Below are positions 27,701-38,000 of a DNA stretch of 64,000 nt, piece by piece. The notes below the pieces were generated by a model, which was not told the origin of the DNA, did not search any database, and was given only the letters and a program-made list of their open reading frames with translations. The stretch covers positions 23,205,047 through 23,269,046 of the forward strand of contig CM028882.1 of the NCBI GenBank assembly GCA_016801885.1, in the 5' to 3' direction. Source of the DNA: Toxotes chatareus. Taxonomy: Eukaryota > Chordata > Actinopteri > Toxotidae. Both the position numbers and the translations under genes were made by a program. Position 1 is the first letter of the stretch. Each line of letters starts with the position of its first letter.

Positions 27701-30700
27701 GTGTCGACTGTAGACTTGATAATGGAAAATCTTCGGGAGGACCGACTGGATATACCTCTCGTTGTAGAGTGTCTCGTAATCAATAAGTAAAGAGAGATCA
27801 TAACTTTATGAGATTAGTCAACTATAACCTTGGAGAGTCAGTGTCTTTGTTCATCTGTGGACTTTTGCAGTACAAAAAAACTGTCTAAATTCCGTGTACC
27901 GTGGTTGTACTCGCATACAAGCACACCTCTGAAGTACTTTCGCTCCCAAAAAACTCCAAAACAATGCACCATTAAGGAAAGAAAAAGGAACATGCCAATA
28001 CAAGTCTAACTGGCTCTGGGTTTGAAGAGAGGGTTATTGTCTTTTTCTTGCAATTTACGACTCTAATGATGCACTTATGTTGCCCGCTCTTCCCTTTTTC
28101 TTACACCTTACCTACTTAAGGAGGAAATCTTGATTGGTAAGTCGATGCTATCCGCAGATTTAGGGATTTACTTGTAGGTCGGTGCAGGCTAATTATTTAG
28201 TTTTCACAGGAGAAAGAGCACAGTCATCTGTCCTATTCTGAGGGCTTTCTTAGTTAGACTGATGGATCTCTCTTTGTCTCCAATCCTTTTCATTTCTACA
28301 TAATACCCATTTTTGTGATGTTTGTTCAATGTTCTTTAAATGAGGCTTTTCAATGGGGCTATTGTTTACTCTTTTTCTCTTCACTCGAGTTAGAGCCGGT
28401 AGATTCTTCCACGCATAGTTTTTCTTTCTTCTCTGCTCTTCTGTTGTTCCTTTCATATAATTATTTTAGTTTAGACTTACTTTATCTAAATTTGTTTCTT
28501 GTTGATTTCTTTGACTTTAGTTGAGTTCTGACTTTCTTTTGAGGTTAATCGCATGCTTCAAATTTGCATGATGTCTTTATCTTTCAAAGTTTTCTGTCCC
28601 GAGAAAAAAAAAAAAAAATCTCTTCTCTGTGTTTTCAAGGGAATATGTGCCTTTGTACTAGAGTATTCACAGTGCATCAAAACAGGTAGCAGGTTCCATT
28701 TATCGACACACACGCTTCGTTTTAAGCTGCAGCCTGTTTGTCTGTTTGCAGATTTCGTCATCAAAACCTGGAAGCGAGCTTTTACAAGGAAAAGGGTCTC
28801 AGCATTTATCGAGTCAGATCGAAGGCCCGCACAATTACGATTCTGGGAATGACACCTCCTCACCGCCATCGAGCAAAACTGGTGTTTCCCGGGCAAGTGT
28901 CACTGACAGCAAGAGGAACCACTGTCAACGTCTGGCCTCTCCAGAGAAGCTAAAGTTCACTGACAGAGACAATGCATCAGATTCAGGAAACTCTGTTACC
29001 AGCTACGCGTCCTTATGCAAACCTTACGGGGAAGACAGTTTGTCTGCAACTCTTTTCAGTGGAAACGGAAAGAGGTAATATTGTGTTCACAATAAATAAT
29101 CCAACTGAATGAATGTTTCCTAGGAAAATAGCAGGCTGTTTATCTTGTGTTTCCATGCTCTGTTTCCTCTTTTGAAATATTCATCTTGTGAGGGAGAATA
29201 AGGCAGAGCATTTCTTAAAAACGACCCAGGATACAGTTTGGGCTTTATCACTCAAAGCAGTGAAGCGTCTTAATGTGTTTTCTTTGCAGAGAGCAGATAA
29301 CCTTGGGGTGTCGGGTAGAAGTTGTGAGACCTCCAAAAACTTCCAGCTGTTCACAGAGGACGAGTGAGTCATCTCGAAGGCGACTGAAAACCCGGTCATC
29401 CAGCAGCAGGAGCAGGAGCAGATCTTCGGGGAGTTCCAGATACTCCGGACGCTACTCTCGAAGCCCGTCGCTGTCATCTTGCAGGTGGGTAGGGATTTGC
29501 ATAAAAAATTATGCAACATTTTGTGGGATTACAATGGCTGCTACTTTGCTCAATTCCATGGGGATAGCTGTCTTTATTTATTTATTTTTTGTTGCCAGCT
29601 CATACTCGCGCTCTTCGAGTTACTCAGCTGACCTGAGGCGACGAGGCAGCGTGGCCAGCCTGAGCTCCAGGGGAAGCTACTCTAGATACAGTACTGACAG
29701 GTGAACTTTATGAAATATTCTGTTTATGTATCCGTCTTAGGGCACAAAAACATATATATTTACATTGTCGGTGATGACATTTTCACAGTGTAATCTGTGT
29801 CTGCTTCACAGATTACGAGACAGAAAGAGAGCACCTAGCTACAGAGAAGCAGATGTGAAGCATGCACATAAGGTTAGTGGGAAGAGACGAAGACGTAAAT
29901 CCTACTCTCCTATGAAGAAACGCAGGAGAGACTCGCCAAGCCATCTGGAAGCACGCCGAATCACAAGGTACAGCTTTTCTCGCCTGGTTATTTATAGCTA
30001 CAATATACATTTTTTGCCTAAAGGCAGAAAAAAATGCCCCCCCTCCCGCCAATTTGGTCAGGTCCCCAGCCTGAAATCTTTCTGTTGTGTTGATGAGCTA
30101 TGTACTTTGAAATGGCATTTAGCCCAAGGATGAGATAATCGTCATCTTTAAAGCCACCACAGGTGCTGCAGAAACAGATGGCAAGCACAGGCAATCTAAA
30201 ATGAAAGAAAAATAACAAGAACAGAACTTGTCACACACACTTAGCTTCACTGTCCTGTTATTTCACACTTATCTTTGAAAAAGAAAAATGATGTACACCA
30301 TGAAATATGCACAAAAGAGAGAGATTACAATAGCAGATTTTATGCAGTTGTTGCTCCTTTAATGCTGCTTTAATTCTCTTACACTGGTGTTTGTCAGTGT
30401 CACAGCACTCAGTTCTTTTGTTTACTTTCCACAGTGCCAGGAAGCGACCCATCCCTTACTTCCGACCCAGTCCTTCTTCTAGCAACCGGTCCACCAGTGT
30501 GTCATCCTGGAGCAGCCTCTTCACACGCAGCCGCAGTCGCAGCCCGATCCTTAGCATTAGCCGGAGCAGGAGCAGGAGCAGGAGCAGGAGCCAGAGCCGG
30601 AGCCACAGTTACTCCTCCTACAGGAGCTACAGCCGCAGTTCATCCTGGAACTCAATCTTTGGAGCCCGCAGTCGCAGCCGGAGCCGCGGCTCATTGAGCA

Positions 30701-30723
30701 AACGCAACAAAACCAGACATTAG
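15584..30723 (+). CDS. srrm4: srrm4 (nSR100), serine/arginine repetitive matrix protein 4; 5' end outside the window
   Basis: Neural splicing activator that promotes inclusion of microexons by acting near their 3' splice sites; nuclear. Exons: 15584-15718, 22759-22842, 22982-23062, 23151-23177, 23403-23453, 24237-24320, 25230-25395, 28752-29074, 29290-29484, 29599-29700, 29812-29967 and 30435-30723, with a candidate at 23575-23625. All junctions are GT-AG and phases join. They give about 563 residues against 611 remembered for human SRRM4, so about 50 N-terminal residues lie upstream. Diagnostic parts are the Lys-rich blocks, YDSGNDTSSPPS, RRKSYSPMKKRRRDSPSHLE, and the terminal region opening ARKRPIPYFRPSPSSS, which is the eMIC domain. 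Most remaining sequence is Ser/Arg repeats. Synteny with hspb8 agrees. Confidence 0.9.
15719..22758 (+). other. srrm4 intron, repeats only
   Basis: Seven kilobases without a credible exon. It holds long T and A homopolymers (about 16196-16220 and 18973-18997) and a hAT-like AT-rich repeat near 19.3 kb. Several TAAT-rich blocks, for example 17430-17520, could be conserved noncoding elements, which I cannot test here. Confidence 0.6.
19310..19412. mobile_element. Teleost interspersed repeat with ATTAATxxATTATCAA terminus
   Basis: AACAATTAATAAATTATCAA followed by AGTCGCTGATTAATTTTCTG and a GACTAATAATTTCA end is a decayed copy of an abundant fish repeat that typically ends in alternating ATTAATCGATTA motifs. 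I take it for a nonautonomous DNA element, probably hAT-related. A relative lies at 43376-43600. Confidence 0.5.
22759..22842 (+). CDS. srrm4: srrm4 exon B
   Basis: 84 nt, phase 2 to 2. The frame contains SPSFDEEVSPRPKGKKKKRK, which parallels the human SRRM4 stretch DKDLTPPPSSRGKKKKKK. Acceptor cttgtag, donor AAAAG|GTCAGT. Confidence 0.85.
22982..23062 (+). CDS. srrm4: srrm4 exon C
   Basis: 81 nt, phase 2 to 2. The frame reads RSPSHSLSPLRKKKKKKKK and then SSKKSKRH, parallel to the human SYSPSPVKKKKKKSSKKHKR stretch. Acceptor gctttag, donor CATAG|GTAGTT. Confidence 0.88.
   Translation, partial: VSFPQPVATEEEEKEEEEELQEKQAA
23151..23177 (+). CDS. srrm4: srrm4 exon D, 27-nt microexon
   Basis: 27 nt, phase 2 to 2, behind a strong pyrimidine tract (10 T then cactattccag), donor ACAG|GTATGT. 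It encodes YTSKKSKH plus the two split codons, parallel to the human SFSKKRRH stretch, so it is a real exon and not a chance GT-AG pair. Confidence 0.85.
23403..23453 (+). CDS. srrm4: srrm4 exon E
   Basis: 51 nt, phase 2 to 2. The frame reads SSSSLKHKRKDDRKPKK, close to human SSSSPKSKRRDEKRHKK. Acceptor catctcaccag, donor AAAAG|GTCAGT. Confidence 0.88.
23575..23625 (+). CDS. srrm4: srrm4 candidate cassette exon (51 nt)
   Basis: Lies between exons E and F. Acceptor ccacccttttcag, donor TTGT|GTAAGG. Phase 2 to 2, so inclusion keeps the frame and adds TPTAEEERERILQNAL plus two split codons. I do not recall this segment in human SRRM4, so it may be a teleost-specific or alternatively used exon. 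If it instead runs through without splicing, it stops at the TAA at 23627. Unlike its neighbours it is Glu-rich, not Lys/Ser-rich. Confidence 0.45.
24237..24320 (+). CDS. srrm4: srrm4 exon F
   Basis: 84 nt, phase 2 to 2. Encodes an Arg/His-rich then Ser-rich segment (SRTHSRRRRRYRR, then SESDSSSCQSSTED), parallel to the human RSHRHRHHRCPSRSQSSES stretch. Acceptor cctccttcag, donor GACAG|GTAAGG. Confidence 0.85.
25230..25395 (+). CDS. srrm4: srrm4 exon G (phase 2 to 0)
   Basis: 166 nt. It enters in phase 2 from exon F and leaves in phase 0, exactly what the next exon needs. The frame reads NHLQKSVVHQALGDLAA and later KWRPATKSVCKTAPKYRS. It corresponds in position to the less conserved middle of human SRRM4 (around QPLQMLGYLSARG), where I see only weak similarity. 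Acceptor ttttcttacag, donor AGCACC|GTAAGT. Confidence 0.75.
25396..28751 (+). other. srrm4 intron, no gene seen
   Basis: AT-rich intron with T and A runs (for example 28602-28617). The short open frames on either strand lack splice-compatible context or recognisable domains. I see no repeat with clear termini. Confidence 0.7.
28752..29074 (+). CDS. srrm4: srrm4 exon H
   Basis: 323 nt, phase 0 to 2. Contains YDSGNDTSSPPS and later DNASDSGNSVTSYAS, matching the human SRRM4 blocks YDSGNDTSSPPS and GNTSDSGNSFTTSS. This is the best single piece of sequence identity for the middle of the protein. Acceptor gtctgtttgcag, donor AAGAG|GTAATA. Confidence 0.92.
29290..29484 (+). CDS. srrm4: srrm4 exon I
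   Basis: 195 nt, phase 2 to 2. Starts EQITLGCRVEVVRPPKTSS and passes into an RS-rich stretch (SSSSRSRSRSSGSSRYSGRY). Acceptor tctttgcag, donor TTGCAG|GTGGGT. Confidence 0.88.
29599..29700 (+). CDS. srrm4: srrm4 exon J
   Basis: 102 nt, phase 2 to 2. Ser/Tyr/Arg-rich (SYSRSSSYSADLRRRGS, then SYSRYSTD), like the SYSRSPSYSSKS region of human SRRM4. Acceptor tttgttgccag, donor GACAG|GTGAAC. Confidence 0.88.
29812..29967 (+). CDS. srrm4: srrm4 exon K
   Basis: 156 nt, phase 2 to 2. Ends with RRRKSYSPMKKRRRDSPSHL and then EARRIT, nearly identical to human RRRRSYSPMRKRRRDSPSHL and EARRIT, just before the eMIC region. An internal AAG|GTTAGT at 29871-29876 could act as an alternative donor, but using it would remove the conserved block. 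Acceptor ctgcttcacag, donor ACAAG|GTACAG. Confidence 0.93.
30435..30723 (+). CDS. srrm4: srrm4 last coding exon, eMIC domain
   Basis: Encodes the C terminus: SARKRPIPYFRPSPSSS (human has YY where this has YF), a Ser-rich stretch, then RS dipeptides built from AGCAGG-type hexamers (about 30562-30593), ending SLSKRNKTRH and TAG at 30721. The opening motif is the core of the eMIC (enhancer of microexons) region shared by SRRM3 and SRRM4. Synteny, together with the YDSGNDTSSPPS block upstream, favours srrm4 over srrm3. Confidence 0.94.
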
Positions 30724-32380
30724 GTTTCACAGAGAACATTAAGGGACTGAAGCGCCAGTCGGGTTTCCACTTGAGAGCGAGGACAGTGATTGTTGGAGCA
30801 ATCGACTGTGTTCGTCTCCGTGCTCTGCTTTGATGCTTAAGTGGAAATGTCCCAACGGGGGCCACGACTTTTATTGTGGCCGTCTTGTTCTCTCTGCCCA
30901 CAGAGATCACTGGAGACTGAATGTCTTTTTGTTTGTTAGTTTGTTTTGTTCTTGTACCACATCCTCTTGCATCGGCACTCACAATGGCCTGTGACTGTTC
31001 ATCTCTTAGATATTTACAGTAGAAACTGCAAATAACAACGAACACTATTCCTGTATTAGTCAGCCAAAATCTCTGCTCCATTTTTTTTTTTAATGCTCGT
31101 GTACTTCCCATTAAATTATTCTTTTAATTAATGCTTTAAAACTATAAACTTGATATTTATTTTAGAATTGATGGTTCTTTTAAATGTTACCTGATGAGGG
31201 GTAATGAGTGTAATGAGTGTTCCAATAAGGGTTTAATTGGCTTAAATCACATACTCATTTTTTTCTTGCAGTACATGTTTTGGCCGTATGCAAATGCAGA
31301 GGCACCAGTTAAATACTTAACAAATGAGAGGCAGAGCTTAACAGGACATCAGACATTGACTGTCCCATATCAGGTATGTATGTCTTAGATTTTGCACCGA
31401 GAGGTGAGAAATTGAGGTAACGTTTGAGCTGTTTGATGCAACTGTTTACAAATGGCTTCAGAGGGATCGTTATCAGGAATGAGGGAAAGGTTTATAGCTC
31501 TGATGTCTGCACTTCACAAGGTGGAGAAAAAAATGGGTTTCCTCAGAAAAATGAAGCGGAGAGGGTGGCCTGACGGCGAGCAAACTGCCTGTCAGATCAA
31601 ATGTCAAATTTGCCTCTGATCAAGTGGAAAACAATTGAAATGTCAGTCCACGTAATACAAGAGGAAGCGATAGAAAACAGTGAGCTGGGATGGGGAGCGG
31701 GATTTCTCCTGACAAAATGTTCATGGAGTCAGAGGAGGTATGTTTTCTTGACAAGCATATAAAATGTAATGAATTTGTTTTGGGGAAATTGTAAAGATAA
31801 TATACATTTATGTATTTCAAAGCTTAAATTAACATCTTGGCTGCAGTTATTATACTGTATTTATCGGTTTGATTTTTGTTTATTTGATTCTGCTGAAGCA
31901 CAAGAAGAAAAATCTGTACCTCATTTAGTTGCAACATGTTGAAAATAAGTGTAAACCTTTGAACAGCATTGAGTCTTAGTTTACTTGAATATTTTCTTGT
32001 TACAACGCTGGAACCAAACACATATATCAATTGTGTTTTTGTGAGTTATATCACACTGGAAGGTCAAGTTTTGAATTGTGCATTGCCATACATATTTATT
32101 ACTTATTTAATATTTATTGGTTTGTTGTCCCTCTCAGTAGTGGTCAATCTTTCTATGCAACACTGTCAATTTATCGTTAGTATGACACTGCTGTAATTTA
32201 TTTTTGGTTTGTTATAAATTATTCCTTTGGTTTTGGCACCTGACTCGCGCATAAACCTCAAAGTAGAAGCAGATGTTCAAAAGATGGAGGAGCAAAAACT
32301 GGAGTGGCAGAAAAAAACAGTCTGACCTGCATTTGTTTTTTGTTTGTTTTTTTGTTTTGTTTTGTTTTTGTCAACCAAAA

Positions 32381-32700
32381 GTCTGACATTTTGGGAAATA
32401 TCTTCATTTGCTTTCTTGCCAGTAGATAAAAGAGTTAATGCCACTCACATGTCTGTTTGTTAAAAATGAGGCTATAATCATGTTAAGCTAAGCAGCCTGT
32501 TAGCTTAGCTTAGCATAAAGTTTGGAAACAGCTATTTGAAGGTGAAGGTGAAAAAACTCTGCCCTTATATTTGGTTTAAACCAAGTTGTGGTTCTGCAGG
32601 GGTTATCTGTCTGAAACATAACCTTTGTAAAACCACAAAATGATGTTTTTACTCTTCAGTTTTGATGTGCATTGAACAAACCAGACATTTTATGTTAATT
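32381..32700 (+). mobile_element. Teleost interspersed repeat (TTAGCTTAGCTTAGCATAAAG family)
   Basis: Begins GACATTTTGGGAAATAT and carries TTAGCTTAGCTTAGCATAAAG, then TTGGAAACAGCT, the signature of a very common percomorph repeat of a few hundred bases. A second, rearranged copy lies at 45785-46020. No coding capacity. The class (nonautonomous DNA element or SINE) is not certain from sequence alone. Confidence 0.6.
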
Positions 32701-33810
32701 AGTGAAGTTCTGAGGTGCTGCTGGGCTCATTTTGTCACCACTGTTTCCATTCTTTTTGCTAACCTAAGTTAACCAGGTGCTGATCATAGCTTCATATTTA
32801 TCACACAGACAGGAGATTGGCATTGATCTCCTCATTCAGTTCTGCAAGGAAGCAAGCAGGCATATTTCCCAAAATGTCAAAGTACTTCTGTAAACTTAAT
32901 TTCGACTCCAGAGTTTGAATCTGCAAAAAGTTTGAAACTGCCTTTCCATATAATTAAGAGAGTTATATTTCTCAATCATTTCAAATCCATCATCCTGTCT
33001 GTGTAACTGCTCCAGGCCTGACAGACTGCTCTCTATGCATTCACTACTCTCAGCTTATTTCCCTGAATGTCAACTAAATTGGATGAATGAGGGAAATATG
33101 ATGCTGGAAGAGGAAAGAACTTGGCACAAAAGTCCTCCATAAACTATAAACTGATGATGACTTGTGTCAGCCCAGTGTTGACTAGGTGCCAGTGTATGAT
33201 TTGTGCAGTCATGTTGATAATCTTTCTAGATGGGCGCCCAGGCCAACGTCCCCTCTCCCCACCTCACAATGTAAAGTTTACATCAGTTCTTGTGCAAAAT
33301 CATTTTGAATATGTAATTACTGTGGTGTAAATATGCATCTGAATTGTATAAATTATACAAAAAGTGTGATTATTTGATTTACAGAATGTGATCTGGGCCT
33401 TGTTGGATGTTAAAATGTTGGTGTGGACATGATGCATTGACCAGTGAAGTAGGAAAATAAGGCAATGTTCCAGCTGAGCATCAGTTTGTGGACTCTAGAT
33501 GTCTTTGTGTATAAGATCCCTCTGATCACATATTTTGTTATTTCAAAAACCCCAGTAACAAAGTCATATAGCAATAGTGACCCAGTGTTTCAGTGTTAAA
33601 TTATGCATATTCTCCTCTTTTTCCATATGAAGGCGCATATTGCAAAAGAATATGTTTTTCATACTGTCACATTTTATCTTGTGTCAGTGTGAACTCCACG
33701 TTGTAATAATGTGTCACCTGGAAATTGAATTGTCTCTGCCATAACCCCATGAAATCAACTTCCCCTTTCCCCCTGCGTGTTCAGAATAAGCTATATAAAA
33801 TCATGTTCTG

Positions 33811-33816
33811 AATAAA
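33811..33816 (+). terminator. AATAAA, candidate srrm4 poly(A) signal
   Basis: Canonical hexamer with T/G-rich sequence following at 33828-33845 (GGTCTTGTTTTATGTTCTGG). It is the last such signal on this strand before the hspb8 promoter. Confidence 0.35.
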
Positions 33817-34357
33817 ACGCCAAGGCGGTCTTGTTTTATGTTCTGGAAACAGGTGAAAACAAACTTATTTACTACAGTAAACGGAGGCCACCTTCACAAA
33901 GCTGACTCCTTAGCCGTTCTGTTTTATCCGTACTGTGACATCAGCGTGTTTGACACGAAGCTCTGCGTTATCTGCTATTAAAAAGACGGTGAGTCACCAA
34001 GAGGACGGAGCTCCAACTGTGTGTGAGTGACATGTGGACAGTGACTTAATTTGGTAAAAGGGAGGCTGGTCTTTGGTCAGCTGCTGCGCCTACACTGCAA
34101 AAAAATATCCGCCTCAAAAAGTAATTTAATCTTGATTTAAGTCTTTTCGTGTGTTTTACACAGCTGATCATTTATTATATTTAGACTGGACCACGCCGGT
34201 CTTTTATTCCATTTCTGCTACTATAAAGTTCTAAAGATTAAGTATTAGCCTGCTTCTTGAGTGGATGTTTTTTGCAGTGTGAGCGCTCTCTAGATCCTCC
34301 CAGCACTTTCCCGACACTTGCTCTGTGACGACTCACCGTCTGGGAAATCGGGTTCAG

Positions 34358-34364
34358 TATAAAA
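34358..34364 (+). promoter_or_regulatory. hspb8 TATA box
   Basis: TATAAAA lies about 240 bases upstream of the hspb8 ATG, giving a predicted start near 34385-34395 and a 5' UTR of roughly 205 bases. A two-unit heat-shock half element (TTCtgGAA, 33841-33848) lies about 510 bases upstream. Six fixed bases occur often by chance, so I give that little weight. Confidence 0.6.
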
Positions 34365-34597
34365 CCCACAGCCAGGAGGAATTAGACCAGTTCACTTGAA
34401 GGTGGAAGTTTGTTTGTTTGTTTGTCGCTGGATCAGCAGGTGGCTTTGTACCGGTGATGCGCTTAATCCAAAAGAGACAAAGTTTTATCACACAGACGCA
34501 GGAAATTGCTGATTAAAAGAGAAAAAAAACTTTTTGGGTGAAGGTTGTTTTTGGAACATAACTTTTTTTTGTTTTCTTGTTTTGAACTCAGTTGGAT

Positions 34598-35024
34598 ATG
34601 GCAGAGGGAGACTTCTACACTATGGGAAACCGGCAGAGGTTTCCCAGGGATCCGTTTGGAGAATCGCCGTTCAGGGATCAGTCTCCGTTCAGAGATCAGC
34701 TCACATCTCGGTTTATGGACGAAGACTTTGGGATGCCACCTTTCCCCGATGATCTGGCGATGGACTGGCCGGGCTGGGCGAGGCCGGGCAGGCTAAGTAC
34801 GCGCCTCAGCCCCTCGCCTTTCAGCAGCACTTTACGCTCAGGTTTCCCCCCGCGCCAGTCCACGGGAGGCCCCACGCTCTACACCAGCAGGTACGGGGAG
34901 CCCTCCTCCCGGAGCTCCCCCACCACCACCGGCGGGGAACCCTGGAAAGTTTGCGTGAACGTCCACAGCTTCAAACCAGAGGAATTACACGTCAAAACGA
35001 GAGACGGGTTTGTAGAAGTGTCAG
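34598..35024 (+). CDS. hspb8: hspb8 exon 1
   Basis: Encodes residues 1-142 and the first base of codon 143; donor TCAG|GTGAGT. It contains an 18-nt tandem duplication (34664-34681 and 34682-34699) that gives two SPFRDQ copies in the disordered N-terminal arm. Confidence 0.96.
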
Positions 35025-38000
35025 GTGAGTTGAGAAGCTGCAGAGATCTGAACTCAGTTTAACCACTTTTTCAGGTGGACACATGACAGGGACCTGAGAG
35101 GGAAGGACAACTTTACTTTTGTTACTTGTGACAGCTGTAATGTCTTATGACCGATGACTGGAGGTCGAGTTGAGCCCAGTCGTTAATCACTGACAACCAT
35201 TAGTTCATATTGAAATGAGAAATAGTTCAGTTTTATTTATAGAGCACATTTAAAAAGAACACCTGCTATCCAAAGCGCATTTAAACGGGTGTGCAATCGA
35301 ACACACTGGGGTCATGTCCTTTGTATTGTTTGTAAGAATTTGAAGGTTTACGGTATTTAATTAAATTGAAGTGGCACATGGAATATTTTATCTGCTATTC
35401 CTTAGATTTAGTATCTTTAGCTATGACTTTTAAAGCAAAAAACATCAGCATATTGTTTTCTCCATAAGAAGCATATTTTTGGTCGTGTGTAAACAGCACC
35501 CAGGCCTAAATTTAGTCAGATAAAATGTCACAGAAAATATAACTGTTTATTTTATAACTGCTTACAGTTTATTTTAATGAAACAAATAAATAATGGGAAA
35601 TGTTACATACATTTTTGGTGGCTAAAGTCCAGCAAGGTAGGATTTCACTGAGGGAATTGGACTCTTGACCTCAATGTTTCTGAAGCTTCTGACTACAGCA
35701 CTGTTTACCCCTTCAATATCTTCTGTATTTTCATCAAATGTTTCATCAGACAGTAACATTTAGCAAAATATCTTAAACAGGCAAAGACAAAGCGTCATGT
35801 GAGACACAGAACTTTAGAAAAGAACTGCATTCATCCCTGTGCACAAGTAAAATACATTTAAAAATCACAAAATGATTTAAAACTGGGCATTCAGAAACCA
35901 GCAGTACAGTGTCAAATATACAACAAACCAACACCTCATTAGGTAAGAATCTCAGGATCTTCATACTGATCTGGCCAAGAGATATTGTCTCTTTCACTTT
36001 GAAGCACAGTTAAAGCCTCTGTGGTGTAACATGGTCTCACCATTAATGAGTCTTGATATGGAAGGGCTGGACAGATTTTGGGGACTGGGACTCGCACATT
36101 GGTCAGCAGATCCTCAAGCTTAGACACCTGTTTCAGATTCCGGGAGAATCATTCCCTCAGTCACCCATGAGCTCGATTTAGATTTAAAGCAAGGCCCGTG
36201 ACAACAGTCTCTGTTTACAATAAGACAAGCCGTTTGCTGCCATTAAACACTGGAGAGAATGTTCTGGAAATAGGACCCAGAAGAAGTCCGCGTGCAGCTT
36301 TTGTCTCTGTTGGGGCCACGTTCTTGCTCAGTCATTTATTTTGGGTGTAAGTCGTAGAAGTCGCTTCCTCAAGTCGATGCCTCAAAAGACGAAGACGAAT
36401 TCCAGGGGTACCCGGGGACTAAGGAGGGCACAGAGGACAGCAGGCCCCCGTACTCTGAGTTTTTTATAAACACATTGTTGGTATGCCAGTTGGTCAGCGC
36501 CATGTTGGGCCTGCCTGCCACAGTGACCCGACCCTTGTTCTAAAAGTGTGATAGGTAGTGCGATACAAACATGTATGAGGTGTTTGGTACAAGAATTAAC
36601 AAATCTTTAACAAAGAGGCATTCAGCACAGCTGTGTGTGAACATGTTGCTGTCTGGTTAAATTCTTACTGAAAGATGCTTAAATATACAGTGACGATCAT
36701 AATGTGACAACTCTGCTGCAGGTAGCTACAGCTGGATTTACCCTGTTAATGATTAATGTAAATTATCTGAGTTCTCTTAATGGTTAAATTCAAATTTACT
36801 TTTAATTCTTAAGGACATGTCAGTTTTGACAATGGACTCTTGTGTTTTTTCAGTGTCTAAAGAGGTCGTGTTCAAGCTTAAATGGGGTGTTAAGTTGCTC
36901 TTTAAGGCCCCGATCATTTAATTTGACACTCTTTAGCGGTGTATATCTCCAGGCAAATTTGCAGTTGATCAAATTAACACAAACAAGCTGACATGCAATG
37001 AATATGGGGCTGTCATTGCCCATTTAGCAGATAGGTGGTTGAGTTTGAACAGGGACTGTTCTCACAAGAACAATGACGACATTGGTCATTTGTTCAAATA
37101 TATTAAATGATATAGTTTAGATTTTCTAAACCAGCCATGCAAATGATGACTGTTAACTGTCATGAGGAACGACGGAAACCTCTTAGCGAGCAAGCTGGGG
37201 CTGGATGATTGGGTCATCAAAGCATCCCATCATCCACTGACAGTGTTGTTTTCTATGAACATAACCTAAGCCTTTCTCAACCAAATGTTTTGAATCAGCA
37301 AAGTGATTCATAATTTCAACTGCTATTTTCGGCTCTCTGCGCTGATAGAAGGAAAACACAGTGCGTACCTCCCCCGTGTCACAGTGATATAAGTAAGTAT
37401 CAAAAACCTGCATTCTCCATCTGCAGATATGAAAACTACAAGTCTGTCCTTAATACTTGTACTGACAGAAAACCTCATCCATAACAATAAGGCACCATCT
37501 GCCATCTCTCCTCCCAGAACATACAGTATTACACAGAGCATCTGGAATTTGGCATCTCTGTCGTAAGAGACCTGAAAACAAGGAGAAGCAGTGCCTTGTT
37601 TTGACGAGTCTCTAACCAAAACTGTTATTCATGAAATAACTTAGGGATACAACCCGAGGGACGTCTGAAGTCATGATGAGGTTTTCATCATCTCTCTCTC
37701 ATCTCATGACTTCACTGCTGATCCTATCTGAGTTCTCTCTGGAGTTTTAGTTCCAGCCTCGATCTCTGGTGGAGTCCAGCGCTTGCAGCAGGCAGAGGCG
37801 TCACTGTGGGGGTATAAGGTAGCGCATAGTCGAGCGAGCTGGGGTGGGGCAGGCCATGCTGCTGGCAGTGGCGTTGACATTTAGCAGCCCCAGAGCAGCT
37901 GCTAGCAAGCCCGAAAGATAGAACGGCCATAAACAGAGTTTGGCTGGGGGGAGGGGGGCTTTCCAGGCCTGGCTGTTCTCTCCGACTTCAGACCAACATG

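Larger units (their letters stand above)
30724..33816 (+). other. srrm4 3' UTR and spacer
   Basis: No coding frame. The first candidate poly(A) signal is an ATTAAA near 31111. A canonical AATAAA lies at 33811, which would give a 3' UTR of about 3.1 kb. A fish repeat occupies about 32381-32700. The true end of the transcript cannot be told from sequence alone. Confidence 0.5.

Noticed and set aside
30557..31111. 184-aa minus-strand frame
   Set aside because: Shadow of the RS-repeat exon of srrm4 extended into its 3' UTR.
34592..34600. Earlier start for hspb8, two codons upstream of the ATG
   Set aside because: The upstream codon is TTG; the ATG at 34598 gives the MAEG start that parallels MADG in human HSPB8.
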